The notes under the pieces are model-generated. The model worked only from the letters and a program-made list of their open reading frames with translations. It searched no databases and was not told the DNA's origin. This document shows positions 37,464 to 45,569 of a stretch of DNA of 64,000 bases, piece after piece. Origin of the DNA: Chitinophagaceae bacterium (GTDB lineage Bacteria > Bacteroidota > Bacteroidia > Chitinophagales > Chitinophagaceae). Each line of letters starts with the position of its first letter. Position 1 is the first letter of the stretch. A program made the translations under genes and the position numbers. Location of the stretch: the NCBI GenBank assembly GCA_016786885.1, contig JAEUVO010000031.1:62001-126000 (forward strand), read 5' to 3'.

Positions 37464-39257
37464 ATGAAACAATTTTTATCCTTTTTGACTTTTGTCTTTT
37501 GCCTTTTGAACTTGCAAGCGCAAAATATAGGTATTGGTACCACCGCACCCCATGCCAGCGCTGCGTTAGACATTACCAGCACTACCAAGGGCTTGCTGAT
37601 ACCCCGAATGACCACCGCTCAGCGGGATGCTATTGTTAGTCCCGCCGTGGGTTTGATGATACTGAACCTTGATGATAAATGCGCCGATATCTACAACGGT
37701 ACTGCTTGGATAAAGAACTGCGGGTTTAGCGTAACAGGTATAGATACAATTCCAGATACATGGACGGAAAAAGTTTATTTAGCTGCCGGAGCAAGGGCAA
37801 CTGGAGTTGGTTTCAGTATAGGCAGTAAAGGATATATTGGAACGGGTGGCACCAATGACTTCTGGGAATATGACCCCCTAATAAATATCTGGACACAGAA
37901 AGCCAATGTTGGCGGAACGGCTAGGCAAAGTGCAGTAGGTTTCAGCATTGGTACAAAGGGGTATATTGGAACAGGTTATAATGGTGCTTACCAAAAAGAT
38001 TTTTGGGAATATGACCCAGCTACCAATTTCTGGACACAAAAAGCCGATTTTGGGGGAACTGCTAGGCTAGGTGCTGTTGGTTTCAGCATCGGCACAAAAG
38101 GATATATCGGAACAGGAATAGATGGAGGAGGCTATAATAAAGATTTTTGGGAATATAACCCAGCTACAGATAGCTGGACGCAAAAGGCAGATATTGGCGG
38201 ATTAGCGAGGGGTTACGCTGTAGGCTTCAGCATTGGTAGCAAAGGTTATTTAGGAACTGGACTTACATTCACTACTGTGGTATTATCTCTATCAGATTTT
38301 TGGGAATATAACCCAACTACAAATACTTGGACACAAAAAGCCACGGTAGCTGGGAGGTTCGGAGCAGTAGGTTTTAGTATCGGCAGCAAGGGTTATATAG
38401 GAACAGGAAAAGTAACTCCAGGGCCTTCAAACACCGAACTAAAAGACTTTTGGGAATATGATCCAGCTAATAATACATGGACACAGAGAATAAACCTAGG
38501 TGGAACTTCTTCTCCTATCACTTATCGTGTCCACGCAATAGGTTTCGCTATTGGCAATAAGGGCTATATTGGAACAGGGGTAGGGATTGCTGGATCAGGG
38601 TTTTCCGATTTTTGGGAATATACTCCTACCTATAATAATTACCATTACATTACAGGAGACACCAATATTTATAATCAATATTATGTGAATGGCGGTCTTT
38701 GGATAAAGACAGGAGATACACTTAGGAATGCAGCCACTGTAAATAAAACCTTTTTAAACGGTAATACAAACATCACAGGAAAGCTAATGTTAAGTGATTC
38801 TGCTTTGCTGAATAGTCATGCACAAGTTACCGGTAAAATAATAGTGAGTGATTCCGCCCTCTTGAATGGCAATGCAAAAGTTACAGGCTACACCAATCTT
38901 CAGGACACTGTTTATATTGTTAAGCAGATAAAACAAGATACTGAAACGGCACCGGTATTACAAAACAGCTGGATCAACTACGGATTGGGCTTTGCCGATG
39001 CAAAATATTATAAAGACAAAGAAGGAGTGGTGCATTTAAAAGGGCTGATTAAAAACGGCACTATTACATCCAATACAATTTTATTCACCCTGCCGGCAGG
39101 CTACCGGCCTTCCACATCGGGCCAGTTAATTTTTAGTGTTGATAATGCAACTGGCATTGGCAGGGTGGATGTAAAAGCCAATGGCGATGTGGTGGTGGTT
39201 ACTGCTACCACTAATGCTTTTCTAAACCTTACAGGTATTTCCTTCCGGGCAGATTAA
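37464..39257 (+). CDS. kelch-repeat secreted protein
   Basis: A 597-residue exported protein (signal ends near LLNLQAQ). Residues 20-85 form a segment common in Bacteroidota surface proteins (NIGIGTTAPHASAALDI, LIPRMTTAQRDAI). Six to seven kelch-type blades follow between about 95 and 400, each with GFSIGTKGYIGTG and FWEYDPATNTWTQK-like cores, and should form a beta-propeller. The C-terminal 190 residues have repeated LSDSALLN/VSDSALLN units and a beta-rich end (HLKGLIKNGTITSN). No T9SS tail is evident. The DNA repeats here are coding, not CRISPR. Confidence 0.85.
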   Translation: MKQFLSFLTFVFCLLNLQAQNIGIGTTAPHASAALDITSTTKGLLIPRMTTAQRDAIVSPAVGLMILNLDDKCADIYNGTAWIKNCGFSVTGIDTIPDTWTEKVYLAAGARATGVGFSIGSKGYIGTGGTNDFWEYDPLINIWTQKANVGGTARQSAVGFSIGTKGYIGTGYNGAYQKDFWEYDPATNFWTQKADFGGTARLGAVGFSIGTKGYIGTGIDGGGYNKDFWEYNPATDSWTQKADIGGLARGYAVGFSIGSKGYLGTGLTFTTVVLSLSDFWEYNPTTNTWTQKATVAGRFGAVGFSIGSKGYIGTGKVTPGPSNTELKDFWEYDPANNTWTQRINLGGTSSPITYRVHAIGFAIGNKGYIGTGVGIAGSGFSDFWEYTPTYNNYHYITGDTNIYNQYYVNGGLWIKTGDTLRNAATVNKTFLNGNTNITGKLMLSDSALLNSHAQVTGKIIVSDSALLNGNAKVTGYTNLQDTVYIVKQIKQDTETAPVLQNSWINYGLGFADAKYYKDKEGVVHLKGLIKNGTITSNTILFTLPAGYRPSTSGQLIFSVDNATGIGRVDVKANGDVVVVTATTNAFLNLTGISFRAD

Positions 39258-39285
39258 TCTCTGATCAATAGAATAATCATTGTTT

Positions 39286-40659
39286 ATGAAAAAGATCATT
39301 TCCCTAATGCTGCTTTGTATTTTTGGAACAGGTGCAAACCAATTATTGGCTCAACTGCAAATTACCAGCGGCGCCGAAATTAAACTCACGACGGGTGCAC
39401 TGCTCACCCTGAAGGATATTAACCTTGTTAACGACGGCGCCTTTGATCAGACCGAAGGAACCGTCCGGATTACGGGCAATGCCAATACCGGCATCAGCGG
39501 AAGCCAGCCCATACGTTTTAAGATACTGGAAATAGATAAAGCGGTTGGTTTCAAAGTTCTATTGCAACGCACTGTTCATGTAGATCAGCAGATCGGTTTT
39601 GTAAACGGTTTACTCGACCTGAATGGATATAATATCAGCCTTTCGCCAACGGCTTTGCTTTTGGGAGAGGCCGAAAACAACCGCATTACCGGCACTAATG
39701 GTGGTTTTGTGGAAATAACCAATACACTCAACGCTCCTGCATCAGCCAATCCGGGCAATTTAGGAGCCATCCTGACATCTGCAACAAACCTTGGCAGCAC
39801 AATAATACGGCGTGGACACCAGTCGCAGGTTAATCTATCCGGTCAGGGAAGCAGTGTCCTTCGCTATTACGATATTATACCTGCCAATAATAGCGCATTG
39901 AATGCCACCCTGCGGTTTCTTTATTTTGATGCTGAATTGAATGCGTTGCCAGAACTCATCCTCACCCAATGGAAAAGTAATAATAATACATCTTGGACCG
40001 ATCAGGGTTTTACCAGCCGGGACCAGGTAAACAATTATGTGGAAAAAACCGGCATTATGGATTTTTCAAGATGGACATTGTCTTCTCCCGGCAATCCCTT
40101 GCCTGTTACCGGTCTTGAATTGCAGGGAGAGTGGCGCAATAATACCGCCAGGCTTCACTGGAAAACAATTACCGAAACAGATAACCATCATTTTATTATA
40201 CAGCGTTATTATCAAAACGGCCAGCAACAGTTTGCAGACATAGCGACTAAATCCACCCTGCATATTGGCGGCAACTCTTCGGATATTACCTTGTACAATC
40301 ATACTGATGCAACAGCACAGGCCACACAGGGCTTTATCTTTTACCGCATTCAGCAGGTTGATATTAATAATCGTTTTTCTTATTCCAATACCATCCGGCT
40401 TACTCCGGATGGAGTAGTACGATTTATTGATAAAGTGTACCCCACTATTGTTCAGAATAACCTGTATATCCAAGCAGGTAATGCCCCGATACAAAATATG
40501 ACCCTCACCCTGCATGATATGAGCGGAAGATTAATTATGCAAAAACTGCTGGTTTATCAATCACAGCAATTGGAACTTCCGGTTATGGTGAATGGTGCTT
40601 ATATGCTCAAAGTTCAATCCGGTGAATGGGAGTTTACAGGCAGAATTATAAAGAAGTAA
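39286..40659 (+). CDS. T9SS-sorted secreted protein next to the kelch gene
   Basis: A 457-residue protein starting at the ATG at 39286, with a signal peptide (LLCIFGTGANQLLAQ). The body is beta-rich with GAEIKLTTGALLTLKDINLV, as in head-domain-like repeats of surface proteins. From about residue 275 there is a fibronectin-like segment (WRNNTARLHWKTITETDNHH), and the last 80 residues are a T9SS sorting domain (VYPTIVQNNLYIQ, LHDMSGRLIMQ, GAYMLKVQSG). It closes the gene group that begins at 36905. Confidence 0.85.
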   Translation: MKKIISLMLLCIFGTGANQLLAQLQITSGAEIKLTTGALLTLKDINLVNDGAFDQTEGTVRITGNANTGISGSQPIRFKILEIDKAVGFKVLLQRTVHVDQQIGFVNGLLDLNGYNISLSPTALLLGEAENNRITGTNGGFVEITNTLNAPASANPGNLGAILTSATNLGSTIIRRGHQSQVNLSGQGSSVLRYYDIIPANNSALNATLRFLYFDAELNALPELILTQWKSNNNTSWTDQGFTSRDQVNNYVEKTGIMDFSRWTLSSPGNPLPVTGLELQGEWRNNTARLHWKTITETDNHHFIIQRYYQNGQQQFADIATKSTLHIGGNSSDITLYNHTDATAQATQGFIFYRIQQVDINNRFSYSNTIRLTPDGVVRFIDKVYPTIVQNNLYIQAGNAPIQNMTLTLHDMSGRLIMQKLLVYQSQQLELPVMVNGAYMLKVQSGEWEFTGRIIKK

Positions 40660-40730
40660 AGAGGAGTTAAGTTGCTGTTATAGCATTCTTGTCAAAATAC
40701 TTTTTGAAAGCCGGACAGAGGTTGGCTCAA

Positions 40731-40752
40731 AAAAAAACCCCGCAAAGCGGGA
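40731..40752 (-). terminator. minus-strand terminator adjoining the tRNA-like remnant
   Basis: On the minus strand CCCGC-ttt-GCGGG is followed by about nine Ts. No minus-strand gene ends here except the tRNA-3'-end-like sequence at 40757-40773, so it is best read as that tRNA's original terminator. Confidence 0.7.
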
Positions 40753-40756
40753 CTGT

Positions 40757-40793
40757 GCGGAGAGAGAGGGATTTGTAGCCACCCCTCAAATCC
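40757..40793 (-). other. candidate attachment site: tRNA 3'-end remnant with inverted repeat
   Basis: On the minus strand 40773-40757 reads AATCCCTCTCTCTCCGC, which looks like the T-arm/acceptor 3' end of a tRNA, probably Ser, but the rest of the tRNA is absent. Overlapping it is GGATTTG (40769-40775), an 11-base spacer, then CAAATCC (40787-40793): a pair of inverted 7-mers like a tyrosine-recombinase core. It sits where core genome gives way to accessory genes. No second copy was found in the window. Confidence 0.45.
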
Positions 40794-40946
40794 TTTGTTA
40801 TCAATATTTTCAAGAGGCAGTAAACTTCGGGTAACCGAATTTACCCCCTCGCTAAACAATTCATTTCTCACTAAATCGTATGACTATAAAGATACTGAAT
40901 TGATGCTTTTTAGCAATGAAAACCTGCCTGTTTTTTGAACAAGTTT

Positions 40947-41150
40947 TTAAGCAGCTAAGAACAAAATCACATCAGCTTTTTTGAAGCCAGTGTACAAACA
41001 AAATTCTTCTACAGTTACAAACTGGTGTTCTTGTTTCTCAAAATGTTCCTTGATTTTATTTAGCAGCATACGGCCGTAGCGTTCACTTTTACCGGTGATA
41101 CGCTGCACATCTTTTGGGTAGATGCAAAGCCGTGTTTGTTGCAGTTTCAT
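40947..41150 (-). CDS. small basic protein, mobile-element type
   Basis: A 67-residue protein, MKLQQTRLCIYPKDVQRITG at the start, then YGRMLLNKIKEHFEKQEHQF, ending with TVEEFCLYTGFKKADVI. It looks like a small helical DNA-binding-type protein that recurs in Bacteroidota accessory regions. No named family is known to me. A TAnnTTTG box (minus strand, 41226-41219) lies about 70 bases upstream of the start. The gap 41151-41407 otherwise shows nothing. Confidence 0.6.
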   Translation of the reverse strand: MKLQQTRLCIYPKDVQRITGKSERYGRMLLNKIKEHFEKQEHQFVTVEEFCLYTGFKKADVILFLAA

Positions 41151-41407
41151 ACTCTATCCATGCCTTTGATATGGCTTTGCCATACTGATGATGTATTTGA
41201 TTTAGTAAAGGCATAGCACAAAAATACAATTAGGAATACAAAGTAACTAACAGCAATAAATACTTGTATCGGCAATAAGCGCCGATAACGGAAGTGCATT
41301 GATGCAAGTGAAGATTTCTTTTACAAATTTTGTCTTCGTGAATTCACAAAGGCTTAATGAAGTGTGCCCATGAAAACATTTCCATTCCTAACACAAAAAC
41401 CAATAAC

Positions 41408-42163
41408 ATGGCAAGACAAAAAGGGATTATAAAACTGGATGGCACCATTGGTGACATTACATTTTACAAATCCAAAGATGGCTATTTAGCCAGGGAAAAA
41501 GGCGGCATACCTGCCGACCGTATTGCTAACGACCCCGCTTTCCAACGTACCCGTGAAAACGGTGCTGAATTTGGCCGTGCCGGTAAAGCTGGCAAGGTGT
41601 TGCGTAATGCCATCCGTGCATTGCTGCAAAACGCTTCTGACAGCCGCATGGTGAGCCGTTTGACAACCGAAATGGTAAAGGTTATCCAGGAAGATATAAC
41701 CAATACGAGGGGCTTACGGAACGTAATTGATGGTGAGGCGGAGTTGCTGGCTGGTTTTGAGTTTAACATTAATGGTAAACTTGGAACTACGCTGTATGCA
41801 CCGTACACTACAACCATTGACAGGGCCGCAGGAACGATTGTAGCCAATATCCCGGCATTTGTACCACTGAATATGGTTGCTGCTCCCGGGGGCACTACTC
41901 ACTTTAAAATCGCTTCTGCAGGTGCAGAAATTGATTTTGAAAATGAAACCTTCGTGGTGGACAGCCAGGCAACTGCAATTCTGCCCTGGGATGCAAACGC
42001 AACAGCGGTTATCAACCTTAGCAATGCAGTTACTGCAAACAGCACCCATCCTTTATTCCTGATGCTTGGTATTGAATTTTACCAACAGGTAAACGGACAG
42101 ATGTATCCATTGAAAAACGGTGCCTACAACGCATTAGCTATTGCTGATGTGGATGGCAACTAA
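41408..42163 (+). CDS. unknown protein of a lysis-like cassette
   Basis: A 251-residue protein starting MARQKGIIKLDGTIGDITFY. The N-terminus is basic with YKSKDGYLAREKGG; a helical segment (RNAIRALLQNASDSRMVSRL) is followed by a beta-rich C-terminal half. No signal peptide is visible. I know this type only as a hypothetical protein of accessory regions; its position ahead of DUF5675 and two small membrane proteins suggests a phage-derived structural or delivery role. The frame is open 17 codons upstream, but MARQKG fits better. Confidence 0.65.
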   Translation: MARQKGIIKLDGTIGDITFYKSKDGYLAREKGGIPADRIANDPAFQRTRENGAEFGRAGKAGKVLRNAIRALLQNASDSRMVSRLTTEMVKVIQEDITNTRGLRNVIDGEAELLAGFEFNINGKLGTTLYAPYTTTIDRAAGTIVANIPAFVPLNMVAAPGGTTHFKIASAGAEIDFENETFVVDSQATAILPWDANATAVINLSNAVTANSTHPLFLMLGIEFYQQVNGQMYPLKNGAYNALAIADVDGN

Positions 42164-42186
42164 TCCGGCACCCTAAAAACTAAGAC

Positions 42187-42603
42187 ATGAAACTGGAGCT
42201 TATCAGAACGTATCACCCCGACGGTATTAATGGCGAACTTTTGATTGATGATGTGAAAGTGTGTAACACTATTGAGTTGCCATGGAAAGAAAATCAATCA
42301 AGGGTTTCCTGTATTCCTGAAGGAAAGTATCAACTGACAAAGCGGTACAGCCTGCGGTTTGGCTGGCATCTGTTAGTGAATAATGTGGTTAACAGAAATT
42401 ACATTTTAATTCATGCATACAACGATGCTTTGAAAGAATCAAAAGGCTGTATCGCTCCGGTTTCTGTTTTAACGGGTAATGGTAAAGGAATCAGGTCCCG
42501 GGTGGCATTGCAGTTAGTGCTGTCAATTGTTTACCCTGAGTTGGAGAAAGGCAACAAAGTTTTCATCACCATTAAATCCAAAGTAAATGAAGCAAATAAT
42601 TGA
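42187..42603 (+). CDS. DUF5675-family protein
   Basis: A 138-residue protein with the features of DUF5675: a short N-terminal strand (LELIRTYHPDGINGELLIDD), RVSCIPEGKYQL near residue 40, HLLVNNVVNRNYILIHAYND near 60-80 and SKGCIAPV near 90. This pattern resembles small peptidoglycan-active folds, with a His and a Cys in YILIH and KGC. The biochemical role is not established. Its last 17 bases overlap the next gene in another frame. Confidence 0.75.
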   Translation: MKLELIRTYHPDGINGELLIDDVKVCNTIELPWKENQSRVSCIPEGKYQLTKRYSLRFGWHLLVNNVVNRNYILIHAYNDALKESKGCIAPVSVLTGNGKGIRSRVALQLVLSIVYPELEKGNKVFITIKSKVNEANN

Positions 42604-42796
42604 AAGGGTTCAATCCCCTACACCAAAGTTTTTTAAAAAGCTGAGAAATATTGGCCTGGTGCTGGCCACCGTTGCAACTACGGTTGTTGCAGCTCCTGTG
42701 GCATTGCCTGCTGTTGTTATTAAAATTGCCGGGTACCTGGCTGTTGCTGGTGGTATAGCCGGTGCAGTTAGTCAGACTGCAGTAGAGGGTGAATAA
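42587..42796 (+). CDS. small hydrophobic protein, possible holin-like
   Basis: A 69-residue protein: a basic N-terminus (MKQIIERVQSPTPKFFKKLR), then two Ala/Val-rich hydrophobic stretches (LVLATVATTVVAAPVALPA and IAGYLAVAGGIAGAV). It overlaps the DUF5675 gene by 17 bases and the following gene by one base (TAATG). Membrane association is clear; a holin or spanin-like role is inferred from context only. Confidence 0.65.
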   Translation: MKQIIERVQSPTPKFFKKLRNIGLVLATVATTVVAAPVALPAVVIKIAGYLAVAGGIAGAVSQTAVEGE

Positions 42797-42978
42797 TGAA
42801 CCAGCATTTTGATAATACCACAAAGGCAGGCACTGCCGGCGGCACATTGCTCACCATCTTTGCCAATATCAGCAATGAGGATGTAATCAAAACAATTATC
42901 TTAGCTGCTATCGGTGCTGCAGTGAGTTTTACCGTAACCATATTTTTAAAAGCACTTATTAAACGATTGAAAAAATAA
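42796..42978 (+). CDS. small membrane protein, possible holin-like
   Basis: A 60-residue protein with one hydrophobic helix (TIILAAIGAAVSFTVTIFL, about residues 33-51) and a strongly basic tail (KALIKRLKK). This is a common holin layout. Translational coupling to the previous gene is indicated by TAATG. A terminator follows directly, closing the four-gene unit 41408-42978. Confidence 0.65.
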   Translation: MNQHFDNTTKAGTAGGTLLTIFANISNEDVIKTIILAAIGAAVSFTVTIFLKALIKRLKK

Positions 42979-43007
42979 TCTCTGTTCGTTGTGGTGACCT
43001 GCAGAGT

Positions 43008-43038
43008 AAGGGAGGCTGTAAAGCTTCCCTTTATTTTT
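43008..43038 (+). terminator. terminator of the lysis-like cassette
   Basis: AAGGGAGGC at 43008-43016 pairs with GCTTCCCTT at 43023-43031 (one G-T), followed by TATTTTTTATTT. It overlaps the 3' end of the convergent gene. Confidence 0.8.
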
Positions 43039-43459
43039 TATTTGAAAAACACATTTGCAACAAATGCTTTTGCAAATTAGATGTAGCAATGATTTGCTCT
43101 GCAAGAGTTGCTTTTTTCTTTTCTAACTTACTTAGGGCTTCTAAAACTTGCTGATATTTTTTCCAGTCCGGTTCAATTACAGGAGTAACTTCTTTTAATA
43201 AGTCTCTTACATCCTGCAGGTTTATAAATTGTATGGCTGTACCACGATGGCGGGTTTTAAATCTCCCGTCTTTCCATAAACCATATACCAGCCAAAAGTA
43301 AAAATCAAAACATTGCTTATTGCTGCAGATAACAGCAAAGGAATTTGCCCAGGGCTTAAAACCGGGCTTGCCTGCATTATCGCCTTTAGAAAGCAAATAA
43401 AAAACATGAGGATTGATTGAAGCTGCGGAATGATTGCAGCGAATGTGAGGGAGCATCAT
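43031..43459 (-). CDS. unknown protein, possibly DUF6943-like
   Basis: A 142-residue cytosolic-type protein. It has VFYLLSKGDNAGKPGFKPWA, NSFAVICSNKQCFDFYFWLV and GTAIQFINLQDVRDLL, a pattern I associate loosely with DUF6943 proteins of Bacteroidota accessory regions. The C-terminal 50 residues form a coiled coil (QQVLEALSKLEKKKATLAEQ). The function is unknown. It is convergent with the lysis-like cassette. Confidence 0.55.
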   Translation of the reverse strand: MMLPHIRCNHSAASINPHVFYLLSKGDNAGKPGFKPWANSFAVICSNKQCFDFYFWLVYGLWKDGRFKTRHRGTAIQFINLQDVRDLLKEVTPVIEPDWKKYQQVLEALSKLEKKKATLAEQIIATSNLQKHLLQMCFSNKK

Positions 43460-43561
43460 ACACTTTGAGTTTTAAAAATTAAGCATCGCTACGCTCCGCC
43501 ATATTAAAAACCCAAAAGAGAAAGAAAAACCGAAAAAAAGAAAAAGAAAGCATCTTCATCA

Positions 43562-43677
43562 GGTGGCGTGGCTAAAAAGCCAAAAGGAAACGGAATAAAT
43601 GAAAGCTTTGTGTGGTGGGTTTGTGTTTATGCCGTAGTCTTTTGGCTTTTTTAACGACTGGGTTTGTGCCAGCCACC
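43562..43677. repeat. long palindromic element, copy R1
   Basis: A 116-base foldback. Outer arms are GGTGGC (43562-43567) and GCCACC (43672-43677). Inner arms are TAAAAAGCCAAAAG (43573-43586) and CTTTTGGCTTTTTTA (43639-43653). The 66-base core 43580-43645 is about 94 percent identical (62 of 66 by eye) to 47609-47674, and its ends pair (ATAAA with TTTAT, CGG with CCG). The apical loop carries CTTTGTGTGGTGGGTTTGTG. The arms outside the core differ in sequence from copy R2 but are again self-complementary. Confidence 0.8.
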
Positions 43678-43734
43678 TAACTTGCTGAACTTTTTTTGTT
43701 TAATTACTTTTACAATTATAGAAAAGTATAGATA

Positions 43735-45447
43735 ATGGAGTATTTAGAGTTTATTGATTTGGTTGCAAAAACATTTGAAGAAAACAAAGTAACTGTTTTC
43801 TTCGGAGCAGGCATTTCAAGAAACTCGGGAGTCCCTCTTGTAGATGAAATCAAAAAGGAAATACTTACACACTTGTGTAAAGAAAAGGTTGAAATAACCA
43901 ATCTTTTAAATGATAAAATACCTTTTGAATTATTCATGCAGACTTTAATTGAGTATTCAGATTCTGAAAAATTACTTGAATTATTTGAGCTTGGAGAGCC
44001 TAATGCAAATCATTATTTTTTAGCAAAACTTGCGAAGAAAGGAAAATTGAATTGTGTTGTTACAACAAACTTTGATACACTTTTAGAAAAAGCATTTGAT
44101 ATAGAAGGTATCACATACAAGGTTTTTCATACAGAAGAAAGCTTTGAAAATATTGAAAATAAAAAAGACTCTGTCTCAATAATAAAAATACATGGCAGTA
44201 TTGAGAATCGGTTACAGATGGCAGTAACATTAAAAAGAGTTGCAGGGAAAAGATTGTTTTCTGCAAGAAAAAAGGTGATTGCAGATGTAATGCAAAACAA
44301 TAGCGGGGGGCATCTTCTTGTATTAGGCTATAGCTGCTCTGATTATTTTGACATTAATCCAATAATTGAAGACGTTAAAGATAGAAATAAAATCCTCTTT
44401 GTTCAACATAGCCGTTTAGGAGACCAAACACTTGCGATTTCACCAATTTCTGAAATGAGTGGAAATAATCCCTTTAAAAAGTACGATGGGAATTTTCTAA
44501 ATGTTAATACCGACTATTTTGTAAAAGATTTTAGCTTTCACTTCTTAAAAGAAACAATTAGATACGATACTATCAAAAAGCCAGAATGGAAAAAAATTAT
44601 AGATGACTGGATTTCTGATATATGTTTAAAAAAAGGCAAACTTGTAATGGGATACATTGCCGGTCAAATTTTTAATGTGTGTGCAAGGTACGGCGCTGCT
44701 ATAAATTACTTTAATAACACATTGGCTCAAGCCATTGCAATTGACAATAATGAGTATAAGATTAATGCACTTTATTCTTTGGGGCGGTGTTATAGAGATA
44801 CACAGGCAAATAATAAAGGATTTCAAAAAGCTTTGAGGTATTTATACATGGCTTATAATAATAGCCGCAAGCATAAAGTACTCAAAAAGCAGTGCTTTTG
44901 TATGCTAAGTATGGGTGTAACATATGAAGATAAAAAACAGCACTACGTTGCTATAAAATTTTATGAAAGTGCACTGAAAATTGCAAACTATTTAAATGAG
45001 AAAGATATATCAGCAATATGCCTCGGAAATTTAGGAATTGTAATGAAAAATTTAGGTGAGGAAATGGTGGCGACTTCAAATTACTTGTTTCAAAAAGCAA
45101 TTCGGTATCATGAGAGAGCCATCAAATTGTCTATTGAAACTGGTGATAAGGCCAGCGAGGGAAGAACTTATGGAAATATTGGCATTGTTTATTCCTGTAT
45201 GGGCATAACCGACAAAATAATTGAGTATTACGATAAAGCTTTTAAGATTGCAGAAGATTTAAGCGACTTCCGGCATATGGGAATCTGGGCTTTTAACAAA
45301 GGATATGATTTGCGAAAAGTAGATATTATTTATGCAAAAGCCGAAATAGAAAAAGCTAAGAAAATTTTTCAAACAATTGAACCACCACTTGAAAACTATA
45401 TTGCTATTTGTGATAAAGAGATTTCAGATATTGACAAGGTTACATAA
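43735..45447 (+). CDS. SIR2-domain protein with C-terminal TPR repeats
   Basis: A 570-residue protein. Residues 15-260 are a SIR2-like NAD-binding domain: FFGAGISRNSGVP (GAG loop, residues 22-34), VVTTNFDTLLEKAF (N112, D114) and KIHGS with the catalytic-type H153. Residues 310-560 are tetratricopeptide repeats (YSLGRCYRDTQANNKGFQKA, NLGIVMKNLG, YGNIGIVYSCMGITDKIIEY). SIR2 proteins of this build often act as NAD-depleting effectors in anti-phage defence, with the TPRs as sensor; that role is inferred here. It lies between two palindromic elements and next to a structured non-coding region. Confidence 0.85.
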   Translation: MEYLEFIDLVAKTFEENKVTVFFGAGISRNSGVPLVDEIKKEILTHLCKEKVEITNLLNDKIPFELFMQTLIEYSDSEKLLELFELGEPNANHYFLAKLAKKGKLNCVVTTNFDTLLEKAFDIEGITYKVFHTEESFENIENKKDSVSIIKIHGSIENRLQMAVTLKRVAGKRLFSARKKVIADVMQNNSGGHLLVLGYSCSDYFDINPIIEDVKDRNKILFVQHSRLGDQTLAISPISEMSGNNPFKKYDGNFLNVNTDYFVKDFSFHFLKETIRYDTIKKPEWKKIIDDWISDICLKKGKLVMGYIAGQIFNVCARYGAAINYFNNTLAQAIAIDNNEYKINALYSLGRCYRDTQANNKGFQKALRYLYMAYNNSRKHKVLKKQCFCMLSMGVTYEDKKQHYVAIKFYESALKIANYLNEKDISAICLGNLGIVMKNLGEEMVATSNYLFQKAIRYHERAIKLSIETGDKASEGRTYGNIGIVYSCMGITDKIIEYYDKAFKIAEDLSDFRHMGIWAFNKGYDLRKVDIIYAKAEIEKAKKIFQTIEPPLENYIAICDKEISDIDKVT

Positions 45448-45569
45448 GCCTTTTCTTTTAAAAGTGAAGCTGGTTTGATACAGCTCGGATATATTCTACA
45501 GATGCACCGGCTAAATTTATTCATCAGTTCAATAGTGCTTTCCTGGAAGGGTTGGTAAATGTGTGTTTG

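Noticed and set aside
37800..38640. Regularly spaced DNA repeats that could suggest CRISPR
   Set aside because: The repeats are in frame, unequal in spacing and encode kelch blades (GYIGTG, FWEYDP). No CRISPR array was seen in the window.
43562..43677. Integron attC site
   Set aside because: The expected conserved R boxes at the ends (GTTRRRY type) are not seen. Here the tip is conserved and the ends vary, and no integron integrase is present.
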